From positions 1-52,534 of the forward strand of contig NZ_AKJX01000095.1 of the NCBI RefSeq assembly GCF_000276605.1: a DNA stretch of 52,534 nucleotides. Reading direction: 5' to 3'. The notes under the pieces were generated by a model. It was not told the DNA's origin. It worked only from the letters and a program-made list of their open reading frames with translations, and ran no database searches. The stretch is from Acidovorax sp. CF316. Lineage in GTDB: Bacteria > Pseudomonadota > Gammaproteobacteria > Burkholderiales > Burkholderiaceae_C. Every line of letters starts with the position of its first letter. The first letter of the stretch is position 1. Positions 19,939 through 27,937 of this stretch are shown in pieces. The position numbers and the translations under genes are program-made.

Positions 19939-20044
19939 TCCCGGAGCCTGCCCGGCGGTGGGCCATCGCCGATGGCGCTGGCCCACGCACGCAGGGCCGA
20001 TGGCGCGGTTATTGCTCCCGTGCCACACTGGCGGGCTGCTCGAA

Positions 20045-20067
20045 GGCGCCTGCAGACCGCAGGCGCC
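20045..20067 (+). repeat. Perfect hairpin in the leader of the DMT transporter gene
   Basis: GGCGCCTGC (20045-20053), five-base loop AGACC, GCAGGCGCC (20059-20067). It ends 24 nt before the TTG start at 20092 and has no T-tract. It may be the transcription stop of the DUF3422 gene or a leader structure that hinders ribosome access. Confidence 0.5.
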
Positions 20068-20091
20068 CGACCGTTGACGCGAGAGAAGCCT

Positions 20092-21024
20092 TTGTCGAAC
20101 CCCCAGCCCCCCTCGGCCGCCAAGGCCGGCAGCCAACACCTTGCCTCGGGCTTCCTGCTGGCCCTGTTCGGCTCGATCGCCTTCAGCGGCAAGGCCATCA
20201 TCGTCAAGCTGGCCTACCGCCACGGGGTGGATGCGGTCACGCTGATCATGTACCGCATGCTGTTCGCGCTGCCCATCTTCGCCGCGATGGGCTGGTGGGC
20301 CAGCCGCGGCAAGCCGCCGCTCTCGGGCAAGGACTGGCTGGGCATCGTCGGCCTGGGCATCACCGGCTACTACCTGGCCAGCTTCCTGGACTTCGCCGGG
20401 CTGGCCTACATCAGCGCCAGCCTGGAGCGCCTCATCCTGTACCTCAACCCCACGCTGGTGATGATGCTCGGCTGGCTGCTGTACCGCCGCGGCATCCGCT
20501 GGGGCCAGGCCCTGGGCATGCTCGTGAGCTATTGCGGCGTGGTGCTGGTCTTCGGCCACGAGGCCAACCTGCAGGGCAGCAACACGGCCCTGGGCGCGCT
20601 GCTGGTGTTCCTGAGTGCGGTGAGCTATGCCATCTACCTGGTCTACAGCGGCGAGATGGTCCAGCGCATCGGCGCGCAGCGGCTGGTGGGCCTGGCGACC
20701 ACCGTGGCCTGCCTGTGCTGCCTGCTGCAGTTCGTGGTGCTGCGGCCGCTCTCCGCCGCCGTGGTCGCGCCCGAGGTGGTCTGGCTGTCGGTGCTCAATG
20801 CCACGCTGTGCACGGCGGTGCCGGTGCTCATGGTGATGATGGCCATCGAGCGCATCGGCGCCGGCATGGCCGCGCAGATCGGCATGGTGGGGCCGCTGTC
20901 CACCATCCTCATGGGCATCTGGATCCTCGGGGAGCCCTTCACGGTGTGGGTGGCCTGCGGCACGGCGCTGGTGGTCGCGGGCATCTTCGTCTTCACCCGT
21001 CCGGCCCGCAGGCCCGCGTCCTGA
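20092..21024 (+). CDS. EamA/DMT-superfamily transporter
   Basis: This roughly 310-residue protein has ten predicted transmembrane helices arranged as two EamA repeats, characteristic of drug/metabolite transporters that export amino acids or metabolites. A TTG at 20092 preceded by GAGAGAAG is the likely start because it gives the normal EamA length. An in-frame ATG at 19972 would add 40 unconserved residues read through the leader hairpin. The substrate cannot be predicted. A second DMT gene on the other strand (25965) belongs to a different branch. Confidence 0.85.
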   Translation: MSNPQPPSAAKAGSQHLASGFLLALFGSIAFSGKAIIVKLAYRHGVDAVTLIMYRMLFALPIFAAMGWWASRGKPPLSGKDWLGIVGLGITGYYLASFLDFAGLAYISASLERLILYLNPTLVMMLGWLLYRRGIRWGQALGMLVSYCGVVLVFGHEANLQGSNTALGALLVFLSAVSYAIYLVYSGEMVQRIGAQRLVGLATTVACLCCLLQFVVLRPLSAAVVAPEVVWLSVLNATLCTAVPVLMVMMAIERIGAGMAAQIGMVGPLSTILMGIWILGEPFTVWVACGTALVVAGIFVFTRPARRPAS

Positions 21025-21132
21025 GCGCACGGTGCGGGCAGTTGCCCCGCGGCGGGCAGGGCTGCCCAAGTCCACTTATGATTTGGTGAACGGGGTGCGG
21101 TGTGCACTTCCCGATGAATCACGGAGTTGGAC

Positions 21133-21936
21133 ATGGATCTGGGTATTGCAGGCAAGTGGGCGTTGGTGTGTGGTGCGAGCAAGGGCCTGGGCTTTGGCTG
21201 CGCCCAGGCGCTGCTGAACGAGGGCGTGCACGTCGTCATCAATGCCCGCAATGCCGATGTGCTGGCCCAGGCCGCATCGCGCCTGCAGGCGCAGGGTGCG
21301 GCCGGCAAGGTGCAGGTGCTGGCCGTGGCAGCCGACATCACCACGCCCGAGGGCCGCGCCGCGGTGTTCTCGGCGGCCGGCGGCCCCGGGCAGGGCTTCG
21401 ACATCGTGGTCACGAATGCCGGTGGACCGCCTCCCGGCGACTTCCGCAACTGGGACCGCGACGCCTGGATCAAGGCCGTGGATGCCAACATGCTCACTCC
21501 CATCGAGCTCATCAAGGCCACGGTGGACGGCATGGCCGGGCGCGGCTTTGGCCGCATCGTCAACATCACCTCCAGCGCCGTGAAGGCGCCCATCGACATC
21601 CTGGGCCTGTCCAACGGCGCGCGCAGCGGGCTCACGGGCTTTGTGGCCGGTGTCGCGCGCAGCAAGCTCGCGTCAGGCGGCGTGACCATCAACAACCTGC
21701 TGCCGGGCAAGTTCGACACCGACCGGCTCGCCACCACCATCGGCACCGCGGCGGCCAAGTCGGGCACCAGCGTGGAAGAGTTCCGCCGGGTGCAGCAGGC
21801 CCAGATCCCGGCGGGCCGCTACGGCACGGCCGAAGAGTTCGGCGCCATCTGTGCCTTCCTGTGCAGCGTGCAGGCCGGCTACATGACGGGCCAGAACGTG
21901 CTGGCCGACGGGGGGGCCTACCAGGGCACGTTCTGA
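21133..21936 (+). CDS. SDR-family oxidoreductase lacking the canonical YxxxK
   Basis: This 267-residue Rossmann protein has the classical SDR cofactor loop GASKGLGFG (about 14-22) and a VTNAGG structural motif (NNAG equivalent). The catalytic Ser is in VNITSS, and the C-terminus is LADGGAYQGTF. Where FabG-type enzymes carry YxxxK the sequence reads LSNGARSG, so neither Tyr nor Lys is present. A subgroup of SDRs with SN-x-x-R at this place exists and is annotated as 3-oxoacyl-ACP reductase-like, but its reaction is unclear to me. ATG 21133 has GGAG six bases upstream. The gene stands alone. Confidence 0.85.
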   Translation: MDLGIAGKWALVCGASKGLGFGCAQALLNEGVHVVINARNADVLAQAASRLQAQGAAGKVQVLAVAADITTPEGRAAVFSAAGGPGQGFDIVVTNAGGPPPGDFRNWDRDAWIKAVDANMLTPIELIKATVDGMAGRGFGRIVNITSSAVKAPIDILGLSNGARSGLTGFVAGVARSKLASGGVTINNLLPGKFDTDRLATTIGTAAAKSGTSVEEFRRVQQAQIPAGRYGTAEEFGAICAFLCSVQAGYMTGQNVLADGGAYQGTF

Positions 21937-21985
21937 GGGCCGTGCGGCACGGCTGCCTGGTGCGGTGCCAGGGCCTGGCGGCGCC

Positions 21986-21999
21986 TTGATGTCCGTCAA
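21986..21999. promoter_or_regulatory. FNR/ANR-box-like palindrome
   Basis: TTGAT-GTCC-GTCAA differs in one base from the FNR/ANR consensus TTGAT-N4-ATCAA. It lies 50 bp after the SDR gene and about 130 bp before the candidate promoter of the binding-protein operon, which is not a standard activator distance. The palindrome CCTTGA/TCAAGG could equally be a weak terminator stem. Confidence 0.25.
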
Positions 22000-22114
22000 G
22001 GCATGTGGAAAGAGGGGCACCCCAGGTGTTGCAAGGGGTGCTTTTCCGCGTGTTTTCCCGGTATCCAGCCGGGGTTGCGAAGGCACAATGGGCTGATGGA
22101 CCTGCCGGGGTCCG

Positions 22115-22150
22115 TTGTGTTTTGCGCACATTTTTCCCATACTTTGGGAA
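22115..22150 (+). promoter_or_regulatory. Candidate promoter with overlapping inverted repeat, upstream of the binding-protein/c-di-GMP operon
   Basis: TTGTGT (22115-22120), a 17-bp spacer and CATACT (22138-22143) form a moderate sigma70-like promoter. The inverted repeat TTCCCA-TACTT-TGGGAA (22134-22150) covers the -10 element exactly, as a repressor operator would. The start codon is at 22187. No regulator gene is adjacent. Confidence 0.4.
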
Positions 22151-22186
22151 TCTAGGACGAACAATAAGGCCGGAGATACCATCGCC

Positions 22187-23296
22187 ATGAACCTGTCCCG
22201 TGTCCTGACGAGCCGATTCGCCACGCTGGCCCTGCTGGTTGCCGGAGTGTGGGCGTGCGGCAACGGTGCGGCCTGGGCCCAGGCCGCCGGGGCCGGGCCG
22301 GGCGCCAAGGCCCCAGCGCCGTACAAGCTGCGCATCGTCGGGGGGCTGGCCGGCATCAACCAGTACACACGCCAGGAGGAGCCTTTCTGGAGCAAGGAGC
22401 TGGCGCGCCTGAGCGGCGGCAAGTTCGATGCCGAGATCGTGCCCTTCGACCGTGCCGGCGTGCCCGGTGGCGAGATGCTGCGCCTGCTGCAGCTCGGGGT
22501 GGTGCCCTTCGGCACCACGCTCATGAGCTCCTTCTCGGCCCAGTACCCGGAGTACACGGCGCCCGACCTCGCGGGGCTCAACCCCGACATCGCCACCCTC
22601 AAGAGCACGGTGGCGGCGTTTCGCCCCTACCTGGAAAAGGCCCTGCGCGACCAGCACGGAGTCGAGGCCCTGGCCATCTACGTCTACCCGGCCCAGGTGG
22701 TCTTCTGCAAGAAGCCCTTGCGCAACCTGGCCGATCTGTCGGGCCGGCGCACCCGGGTCTCCTCGTCGAGCCAGGCCGATTTCGTCGGGGCGCTGGGCGG
22801 CATTCCCGTGCTCACGGGCTTTGCGCAGATCGTGACCAGCCTGTCGGCCGGCAACACCGAGTGCGCGATCACCGGCACGATGTCGGGCAACACCCTGGGC
22901 CTGCACACCATGACCTCCCACCTGCATGCGCTGCCGGTGAACTGGGGCCTGGCCGTGTTTGCCGCCAACCAGGCCGCTTGGGAGGCCCTGCCACCCGACC
23001 TGCGGGCACTGCTGCGCCGCGAGCTGCCCCGGCTGGAAGCCGGCATCTGGGAGGAGGCCGAGCGCGAGACCGCCGATGGCATGGCCTGCAACCGCGGGGC
23101 TGCCAACTGCTCCGGTGGGCGCAAGGGCAACATGGTCGTCGTGCCGGTCTCGGAGCAGGACGAGAAGAGCCGCCGCGAGATCCTGGCCTCCACGGTGCTG
23201 CCACGCTGGGTGCAGCGCTGCGGCCCGCGCTGCGCCGATATCTGGAACCGAACCATCGGGCCCGTGCGTGGCCTGGCCGCGGCGCCTGGCAAATGA
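22187..23296 (+). CDS. Periplasmic TRAP-type (DctP-like) solute-binding protein, without transporter genes
   Basis: This 369-residue protein has a Sec signal peptide (about 1-32, ending AAWAQ). The mature part has the DctP-type fold: the NLADLSGRRTRVSSSSQADF segment (about 180-199), followed by the ligand-contact loop LSAGNTECAITGTMSG (about 221-236). The C-terminal part has two cysteine pairs (CNRGAANC and CGPRC), unusual for DctP and possibly disulphide-bonded in the periplasm. TRAP binding proteins normally serve DctQM permeases; none is present here. Instead the stop overlaps the start of a membrane GGDEF-EAL gene (ATGA), suggesting a sensory role. GGAG lies upstream of ATG 22187. Confidence 0.85.
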   Translation: MNLSRVLTSRFATLALLVAGVWACGNGAAWAQAAGAGPGAKAPAPYKLRIVGGLAGINQYTRQEEPFWSKELARLSGGKFDAEIVPFDRAGVPGGEMLRLLQLGVVPFGTTLMSSFSAQYPEYTAPDLAGLNPDIATLKSTVAAFRPYLEKALRDQHGVEALAIYVYPAQVVFCKKPLRNLADLSGRRTRVSSSSQADFVGALGGIPVLTGFAQIVTSLSAGNTECAITGTMSGNTLGLHTMTSHLHALPVNWGLAVFAANQAAWEALPPDLRALLRRELPRLEAGIWEEAERETADGMACNRGAANCSGGRKGNMVVVPVSEQDEKSRREILASTVLPRWVQRCGPRCADIWNRTIGPVRGLAAAPGK

Positions 23297-25953
23297 ACCC
23301 ATCCTCGCCTGCCCGCATCAAGATCTACGTCTCGGGGGCGGTTGCCTTCTTCCTCGCGTCGGTGGCACTGGTGGCGGCCACGCTGGTCTGGAATGCGCGC
23401 CAGGTGGCGCTGGCCGACAGCGCCACGCAGGCCACGCGTTTCGTGGCCGGTGCCGAGGCGGCGCTCAACCGCTCGCTGCTGTCGGTGGACGTGCTGCTGG
23501 CCAGCATGGACGAACTGCTGGGCCTGTCGACCGCCATGGTGGAGTGGATCGACTCCGACGGCGCCAGCCAGCGCCTGCGCAGCTCGGCCCGCCAGAACCT
23601 CATGGTGCGCTACGTGGCGCTGGTGGATGCCCAGGGCAAGGTGGTCGCGTCCTCCGACGCGGCAGGCAGCCGGCTGGCGCTGGACCTGCCGGCGGGTTTC
23701 CTCGACGAGGTGCTGAACCAGTCGGTCTCGACCCTCATGGTCAGCCAGCCGGTGGTGAGCTTTGCCAGTGCCGAGAAGGTGTTGTACTTTGCGCGCCACC
23801 TCAAGATGGCCGACAGCTCGCGCGTGGTGGCGCTGGCCGAACTGCCCGTGGCCTCGCTCAGCTCGGTGCTGGTGCAGGGCGTGGACATCAGCGGCCTGCA
23901 GGTCACGCTGGAGCGCGCGGGCGGGCAGATGCTGCTGAGCGTGCCGGGCCGCGAGGACGTCGTCACCCACACCCTGTCCCCCCCGCTCGATACCCTGGAC
24001 GAAAGCGGCCCGCACTGGCGCGCCCCGGCGCGCCTGAGCGGCGAGGTCGCGCTGGTGGTGTACCGCCCCATCCTGTACCAGGACCTGCGCATCTCGGCCA
24101 GCATCCCGCAGCGCGATGCCCTGGCCTCCTGGCGCACCGAGCGCAATGCCGTGGGCCTCACCGCGCTGGCCTTCCTGGCCATGATCCTGGCGGCCGGGGT
24201 GTTCGCGCTGCGCTACATCGACCGCATGATGCAGGCCCGCCTGGCCATTGCCCAGAGCAAGGCCACGCTGGACCAGGCGCTCGAATCCATGGTCAGCGGC
24301 TTCGTGCTGCTCGATGGCCTGCAGCGCGTGGTGCAATGGAACCGGCGCTTCGAAGAGATCTTTCCCTGGCTCCAGCCCATCCTGGCGCCCCAGGTGCCGT
24401 TTCGCAGGGTGCTCGAGGAAAAGGCCCGGCACCACCTGCCGCACGCCTCCGATTCGGAGCGTGCCCTGTGGATCGAGCACCGCCTGGCGCTGCAACTGCA
24501 GCCCCAGGGGCCGCACGAGCAGTCCCTGCCCGATGGCCGCGTGATCCAGATCACCGAGCGGGTGACACCGGAATCGGGGCTGGTGATCACCTACCACGAC
24601 GTGACCGAGCTGCGCCAGGCCAGTGCCGAGATCGAGAGCCTGGCCTTCTTCGACCCGCTGACCAACCTGCCCAACCGGCGCCTGCTCATGGACCGCATGC
24701 AGCAGGCCACGGCCGCCAGCGTGCGCAGCGGCCAGCACGGTGCGCTGCTGTTCCTGGACCTGGACCACTTCAAGACCCTGAACGACACCCTGGGCCACGA
24801 GGTCGGCGACATGCTGCTGCGCCAGGTGGCGCAGCGCCTGAAGACCTGCGTGCGGCGCGAGGACACGGTGGCCCGCCTGGGCGGCGACGAGTTCGTGGTG
24901 ATGCTCAGCGACCTCTCGGAGCACAGCAGCGAGGCCGCAGCCTATGCCCGCCGCGTGGGCCAGAAGATCCTGCGCAAGCTCAACCAGCCCTACACGCTCG
25001 GGACCCACACCTACCACAGCACCCCGAGCATCGGCGCCACCTTGATGGGCGGTGCCATGCAGCCCTCGGTGGACCTGCTCAAGCAGGCCGACATCGCGAT
25101 GTACCAGGTCAAGTCCCAGGGCCGCAATGCGCTGTGCTTCTTCGATCCGCAGATGCAGATCGCGATCAGCCAGCGTGCGCAGCTCGAGAGCGACCTGCAG
25201 GCGGCCCTGACCGGCCGCCAGTTCGTGCTGCACTACCAGCCCCAGTTCCACCTGGACGGCCGCATCGTAGGGGCCGAGGCGCTGATCCGCTGGCGCCACC
25301 CCGAACGCGGGCTGATCACGCCGGGCCACTTCATCGGCGTGGCCGAGGAGAGCGAGCTCATCGTGCCCATGGGCCACTGGGTGCTGCGCACGGCCTGCGA
25401 GCAGCTGGCGGCCTGGCAGGGCGACCCGCGCTACCGACATGTGCAGCTGTCGGTCAACGTCAGTGCGCGGCAGTTCCGCCAGCGCGATTTCGTGGCCCGG
25501 GTGGTCGAGGTGCTGCGCGAGACCGGGGCCCGGCCGCACCTGCTCAAGCTCGAGCTCACCGAGTCCCTGGTGCTCGACAACGTGGACGACACCATCGCCA
25601 AGATGGGCCTGCTCAAGACCAAGGGCGTGCGCTTCTCGGTGGACGATTTCGGCACCGGCTACTCCTCGCTGGCCTACCTCACGCGGCTGCCACTGGACCA
25701 GCTCAAGATCGACCAGTCCTTCGTGCGCAACCTGGGCGTCAAGCACACCGACGACGTGATCGTGCAGACCATCATCGGCATGGCGCGCAACCTGGAGCTC
25801 GACGTGATCGCCGAAGGCGTGGAGACCCAGGCGCAGAAGGACTTCCTGGCCCTGCACGGCTGCCAGTTCTTCCAGGGCTACCTGATGGGCCGCCCCGTGC
25901 CCGTGGCCGACCTGGAAAGCCTGCTCGGTGCCAGCAGCGCGGCACTGGCCTGA
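23293..25953 (+). CDS. Membrane GGDEF-EAL protein with periplasmic sensor domain
   Basis: This 886-residue protein has TM1 (about 10-32), a periplasmic domain of about 250 residues (probably Cache-like) and TM2 (about 287-309). A PAS domain (about 325-435), GGDEF (about 450-610) and EAL (about 630-880) follow. GGDEF is intact at about 530, with an RxxD inhibitory site (RRED) five residues before it. The EAL domain keeps EAL (about 661-663), the DDFGTGYSS loop, KIDQSFV and EGVET, so both cyclase and phosphodiesterase could be active. Translation is coupled to the upstream periplasmic binding protein by ATGA. The likely role is converting ligand occupancy of that protein into c-di-GMP change. 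Convergent with the next gene, 11 bp apart. Confidence 0.92.
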   Translation: MNPSSPARIKIYVSGAVAFFLASVALVAATLVWNARQVALADSATQATRFVAGAEAALNRSLLSVDVLLASMDELLGLSTAMVEWIDSDGASQRLRSSARQNLMVRYVALVDAQGKVVASSDAAGSRLALDLPAGFLDEVLNQSVSTLMVSQPVVSFASAEKVLYFARHLKMADSSRVVALAELPVASLSSVLVQGVDISGLQVTLERAGGQMLLSVPGREDVVTHTLSPPLDTLDESGPHWRAPARLSGEVALVVYRPILYQDLRISASIPQRDALASWRTERNAVGLTALAFLAMILAAGVFALRYIDRMMQARLAIAQSKATLDQALESMVSGFVLLDGLQRVVQWNRRFEEIFPWLQPILAPQVPFRRVLEEKARHHLPHASDSERALWIEHRLALQLQPQGPHEQSLPDGRVIQITERVTPESGLVITYHDVTELRQASAEIESLAFFDPLTNLPNRRLLMDRMQQATAASVRSGQHGALLFLDLDHFKTLNDTLGHEVGDMLLRQVAQRLKTCVRREDTVARLGGDEFVVMLSDLSEHSSEAAAYARRVGQKILRKLNQPYTLGTHTYHSTPSIGATLMGGAMQPSVDLLKQADIAMYQVKSQGRNALCFFDPQMQIAISQRAQLESDLQAALTGRQFVLHYQPQFHLDGRIVGAEALIRWRHPERGLITPGHFIGVAEESELIVPMGHWVLRTACEQLAAWQGDPRYRHVQLSVNVSARQFRQRDFVARVVEVLRETGARPHLLKLELTESLVLDNVDDTIAKMGLLKTKGVRFSVDDFGTGYSSLAYLTRLPLDQLKIDQSFVRNLGVKHTDDVIVQTIIGMARNLELDVIAEGVETQAQKDFLALHGCQFFQGYLMGRPVPVADLESLLGASSAALA

Positions 25954-25964
25954 AGCGCGGGCCG

Positions 25965-26864
25965 TCAGCGCCGCGAGGACACCACGATCCCGCCGACGAT
26001 GAGGGCGAACGCCACGCCGTGGAACAGCTGCGGCGTATCGCCCAGGAAGGCCGCCGACAGCATCGCGGCGAACAGCGGCGTGAGGTTCACGAAGAAGCTC
26101 GCCAGCGCCGGCCCGGCACGCTGCACCCCCACGCCCCAGAAGCGGTAGGCCAGCACGGCCGGCCCCACCGCGATGAAGGCCAGCGCGGCAACCAAGGGCC
26201 CGCCCCATTCGATGTGCGTGCGCCCGCTGGCCCACTCCAGCCCGGCAAAACTGCCCGACCAGGCCAGGCCGAACACCATCTGCGCCATCAGGAAGGCCGC
26301 CCAGTCGCCGCGGATGGTGGCCGGCTCGCGCGTGCCCGAGAGCATCCAGCTGTAGAACGCCCAGGAGATGGTGGCCAGCACCATGAACAGGTCGCCCGGC
26401 ACCAGGCGCAGGGCCAACAGCTGGCTCCATTCGCCGCGCGAGAGCACCAGCAGCACGCCGCACATCGACAGGAAGGCACCTGCCACCTGGCGGCGCGTGA
26501 CCGGTGCCTTGAAGAACATGGCCCCCACGGCCAGCATCCAGACCGGCATGCTCGATCCCACCAGCGTGGCGTTGATCGGGGTGGAGGTCTGCAGCGCCAT
26601 GTACTGCAGCGCGTTGTACAGGCCCACGCCCAGGAGGCCCAGCAGCGCATAGCGGCGCCAGTGGGGCCACAGGGGGCTGTCCCTGCGCAGTACATGGTGC
26701 GCCAGCGGCAGCAGGATGCCGAAGGCCAACACCCAGCGGATGAAGTTCAGGGTGAGGGGCGGGATCAGGTCGTGCACCAGCCGGCCCACCACGGCATTGC
26801 CGGCCCACAGCATCGGCGGCACCACCAGCATCGCCGCCGTGCCGGGCGAGAGTCTTTGCGTCAT
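25965..26864 (-). CDS. EamA/DMT-superfamily transporter
   Basis: This 299-residue protein has ten predicted helices in two EamA repeats, starting MTQRLSPGTAAMLVVPPMLW. The second repeat contains LVPGDLFMVLATISWAFYSW, where the D-x-x-x-x-x-A-x-x-x-A-x-Y pattern of RhaT/YdcZ-like DMT exporters is visible. The substrate is unknown; DMT proteins usually export amino acids, nucleobases or small metabolites. ATG 26864 is used because upstream in-frame sequence runs antisense through the quinone oxidoreductase gene. Divergent from that gene with 87 bp between starts. Confidence 0.87.
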   Translation of the reverse strand: MTQRLSPGTAAMLVVPPMLWAGNAVVGRLVHDLIPPLTLNFIRWVLAFGILLPLAHHVLRRDSPLWPHWRRYALLGLLGVGLYNALQYMALQTSTPINATLVGSSMPVWMLAVGAMFFKAPVTRRQVAGAFLSMCGVLLVLSRGEWSQLLALRLVPGDLFMVLATISWAFYSWMLSGTREPATIRGDWAAFLMAQMVFGLAWSGSFAGLEWASGRTHIEWGGPLVAALAFIAVGPAVLAYRFWGVGVQRAGPALASFFVNLTPLFAAMLSAAFLGDTPQLFHGVAFALIVGGIVVSSRR

Positions 26865-26951
26865 GGCGCTAATGTATCGACCCGCGTTGGGCAAGCCTTG
26901 CAGATTCATGGCAGGATGGCCGCCGTTCCCAGCCACCAGGAGACCGATCCC

Positions 26952-27935
26952 ATGAGCCTCGCCGTCCAGATCCGCCAGCATGGCGGCCCCGAAGAACTCC
27001 ACCTCGTCGACGTCACCGTGGGCGAGCCCGGCCCGGGTGAGATCCGCATCCGCCACCATGCCATCGGGCTGAACTTCATCGACGTGTACCACCGCACGGG
27101 CCTGTACCCCCTGAACATGCCGGCCACCATCGGCATGGAGGCCGCCGGCGTGGTCGAGGCCGTGGGCGAGGGCGTCACGCACCTGAAGGTGGGCGACCGC
27201 GCCGCCTACGCCAGCCAGCCGCCCGGCAGCTACTGCGAGCTGCGCGTGCTGCCGGCCAAGTGCGTCTGCAAGCTGCCCGATGCCATCAGCTTCGAGACCG
27301 GCGCGGCCATGATGCTCAAGGGCCTCACCGCGCAATACCTGCTCAAGAAGACGCTGCCCGTGCAGGGCCTCGTGGCCGGCGACCATGTGCTGTTCCACGC
27401 CGCTGCCGGCGGCGTGGGCCTGATCGCCAGCCAGTGGGCCAAGGCCCTGGGCCTGCAGCTCATCGGCACCGCCGGCACCGATGCGAAGTGCCAGCTGGCG
27501 CTGGCCAATGGCGCGGCCCATGCCATCAACTACAACACCGAGGACTTCGCGGCGCGCGTCAAGGAAATCACCGGCGGCCAGGGCGTGAAGGTGGTGTACG
27601 ACTCGGTGGGCAAGGACACCTGGGACAAGTCGCTCGAATGCCTGCGCCCCTTCGGCCTCATGGCCAGCTTCGGCAATGCCTCGGGTCCCGTGCCGCCGTT
27701 CGCACCGGGCTCGCTCGGTGCCAAGGGCTCGCTGTACGTCACGCGCCAAACCCTGTTCACCCACATCGCCACGCGCGAGAGCACGCAGGCCATGGCCGAC
27801 GACCTGTTCGCCGTGGTGGCCAGCGGCCAGGTGAAGATCCACATCGACCAGCGCTACCCGCTGGCCGAGGTGCAGCAGGCGCACCGCGACCTCGAAGGCC
27901 GCAAAACCACCGGCTGTACCATCCTCACGCTGTGA
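26952..27935 (+). CDS. qor: NADPH:quinone oxidoreductase (zeta-crystallin-like)
   Basis: This 327-residue MDR-superfamily enzyme lacks structural zinc cysteines, as is usual for quinone oxidoreductases. The N-terminal GroES-like domain contains HHAIGLNFIDVYHRTGLYP, the signature region of QOR. The cofactor domain begins LFHAAAGGVGLIASQWAK (NADPH-binding AxxGxxG type). It reduces quinones or activated alkenes with NADPH in the cytosol. The following Nudix gene starts 3 bp after its stop codon, so both are one operon. Length and motifs are normal for QorA. Confidence 0.92.
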   Translation: MSLAVQIRQHGGPEELHLVDVTVGEPGPGEIRIRHHAIGLNFIDVYHRTGLYPLNMPATIGMEAAGVVEAVGEGVTHLKVGDRAAYASQPPGSYCELRVLPAKCVCKLPDAISFETGAAMMLKGLTAQYLLKKTLPVQGLVAGDHVLFHAAAGGVGLIASQWAKALGLQLIGTAGTDAKCQLALANGAAHAINYNTEDFAARVKEITGGQGVKVVYDSVGKDTWDKSLECLRPFGLMASFGNASGPVPPFAPGSLGAKGSLYVTRQTLFTHIATRESTQAMADDLFAVVASGQVKIHIDQRYPLAEVQQAHRDLEGRKTTGCTILTL

Positions 27936-27937
27936 GC

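Noticed and set aside
22249-23292. The GGDEF-EAL frame stays open far upstream, suggesting a longer protein fused to the binding protein region
   Set aside because: The upstream part has no homology and overlaps the well-supported binding-protein gene in another frame; ATG 23293 gives a normal first membrane helix.
22684-26808. Long minus-strand open frame opposite the binding protein and GGDEF-EAL genes
   Set aside because: Antisense by-product; its only real part would be the DMT gene, which lies in a different, separately supported reading.
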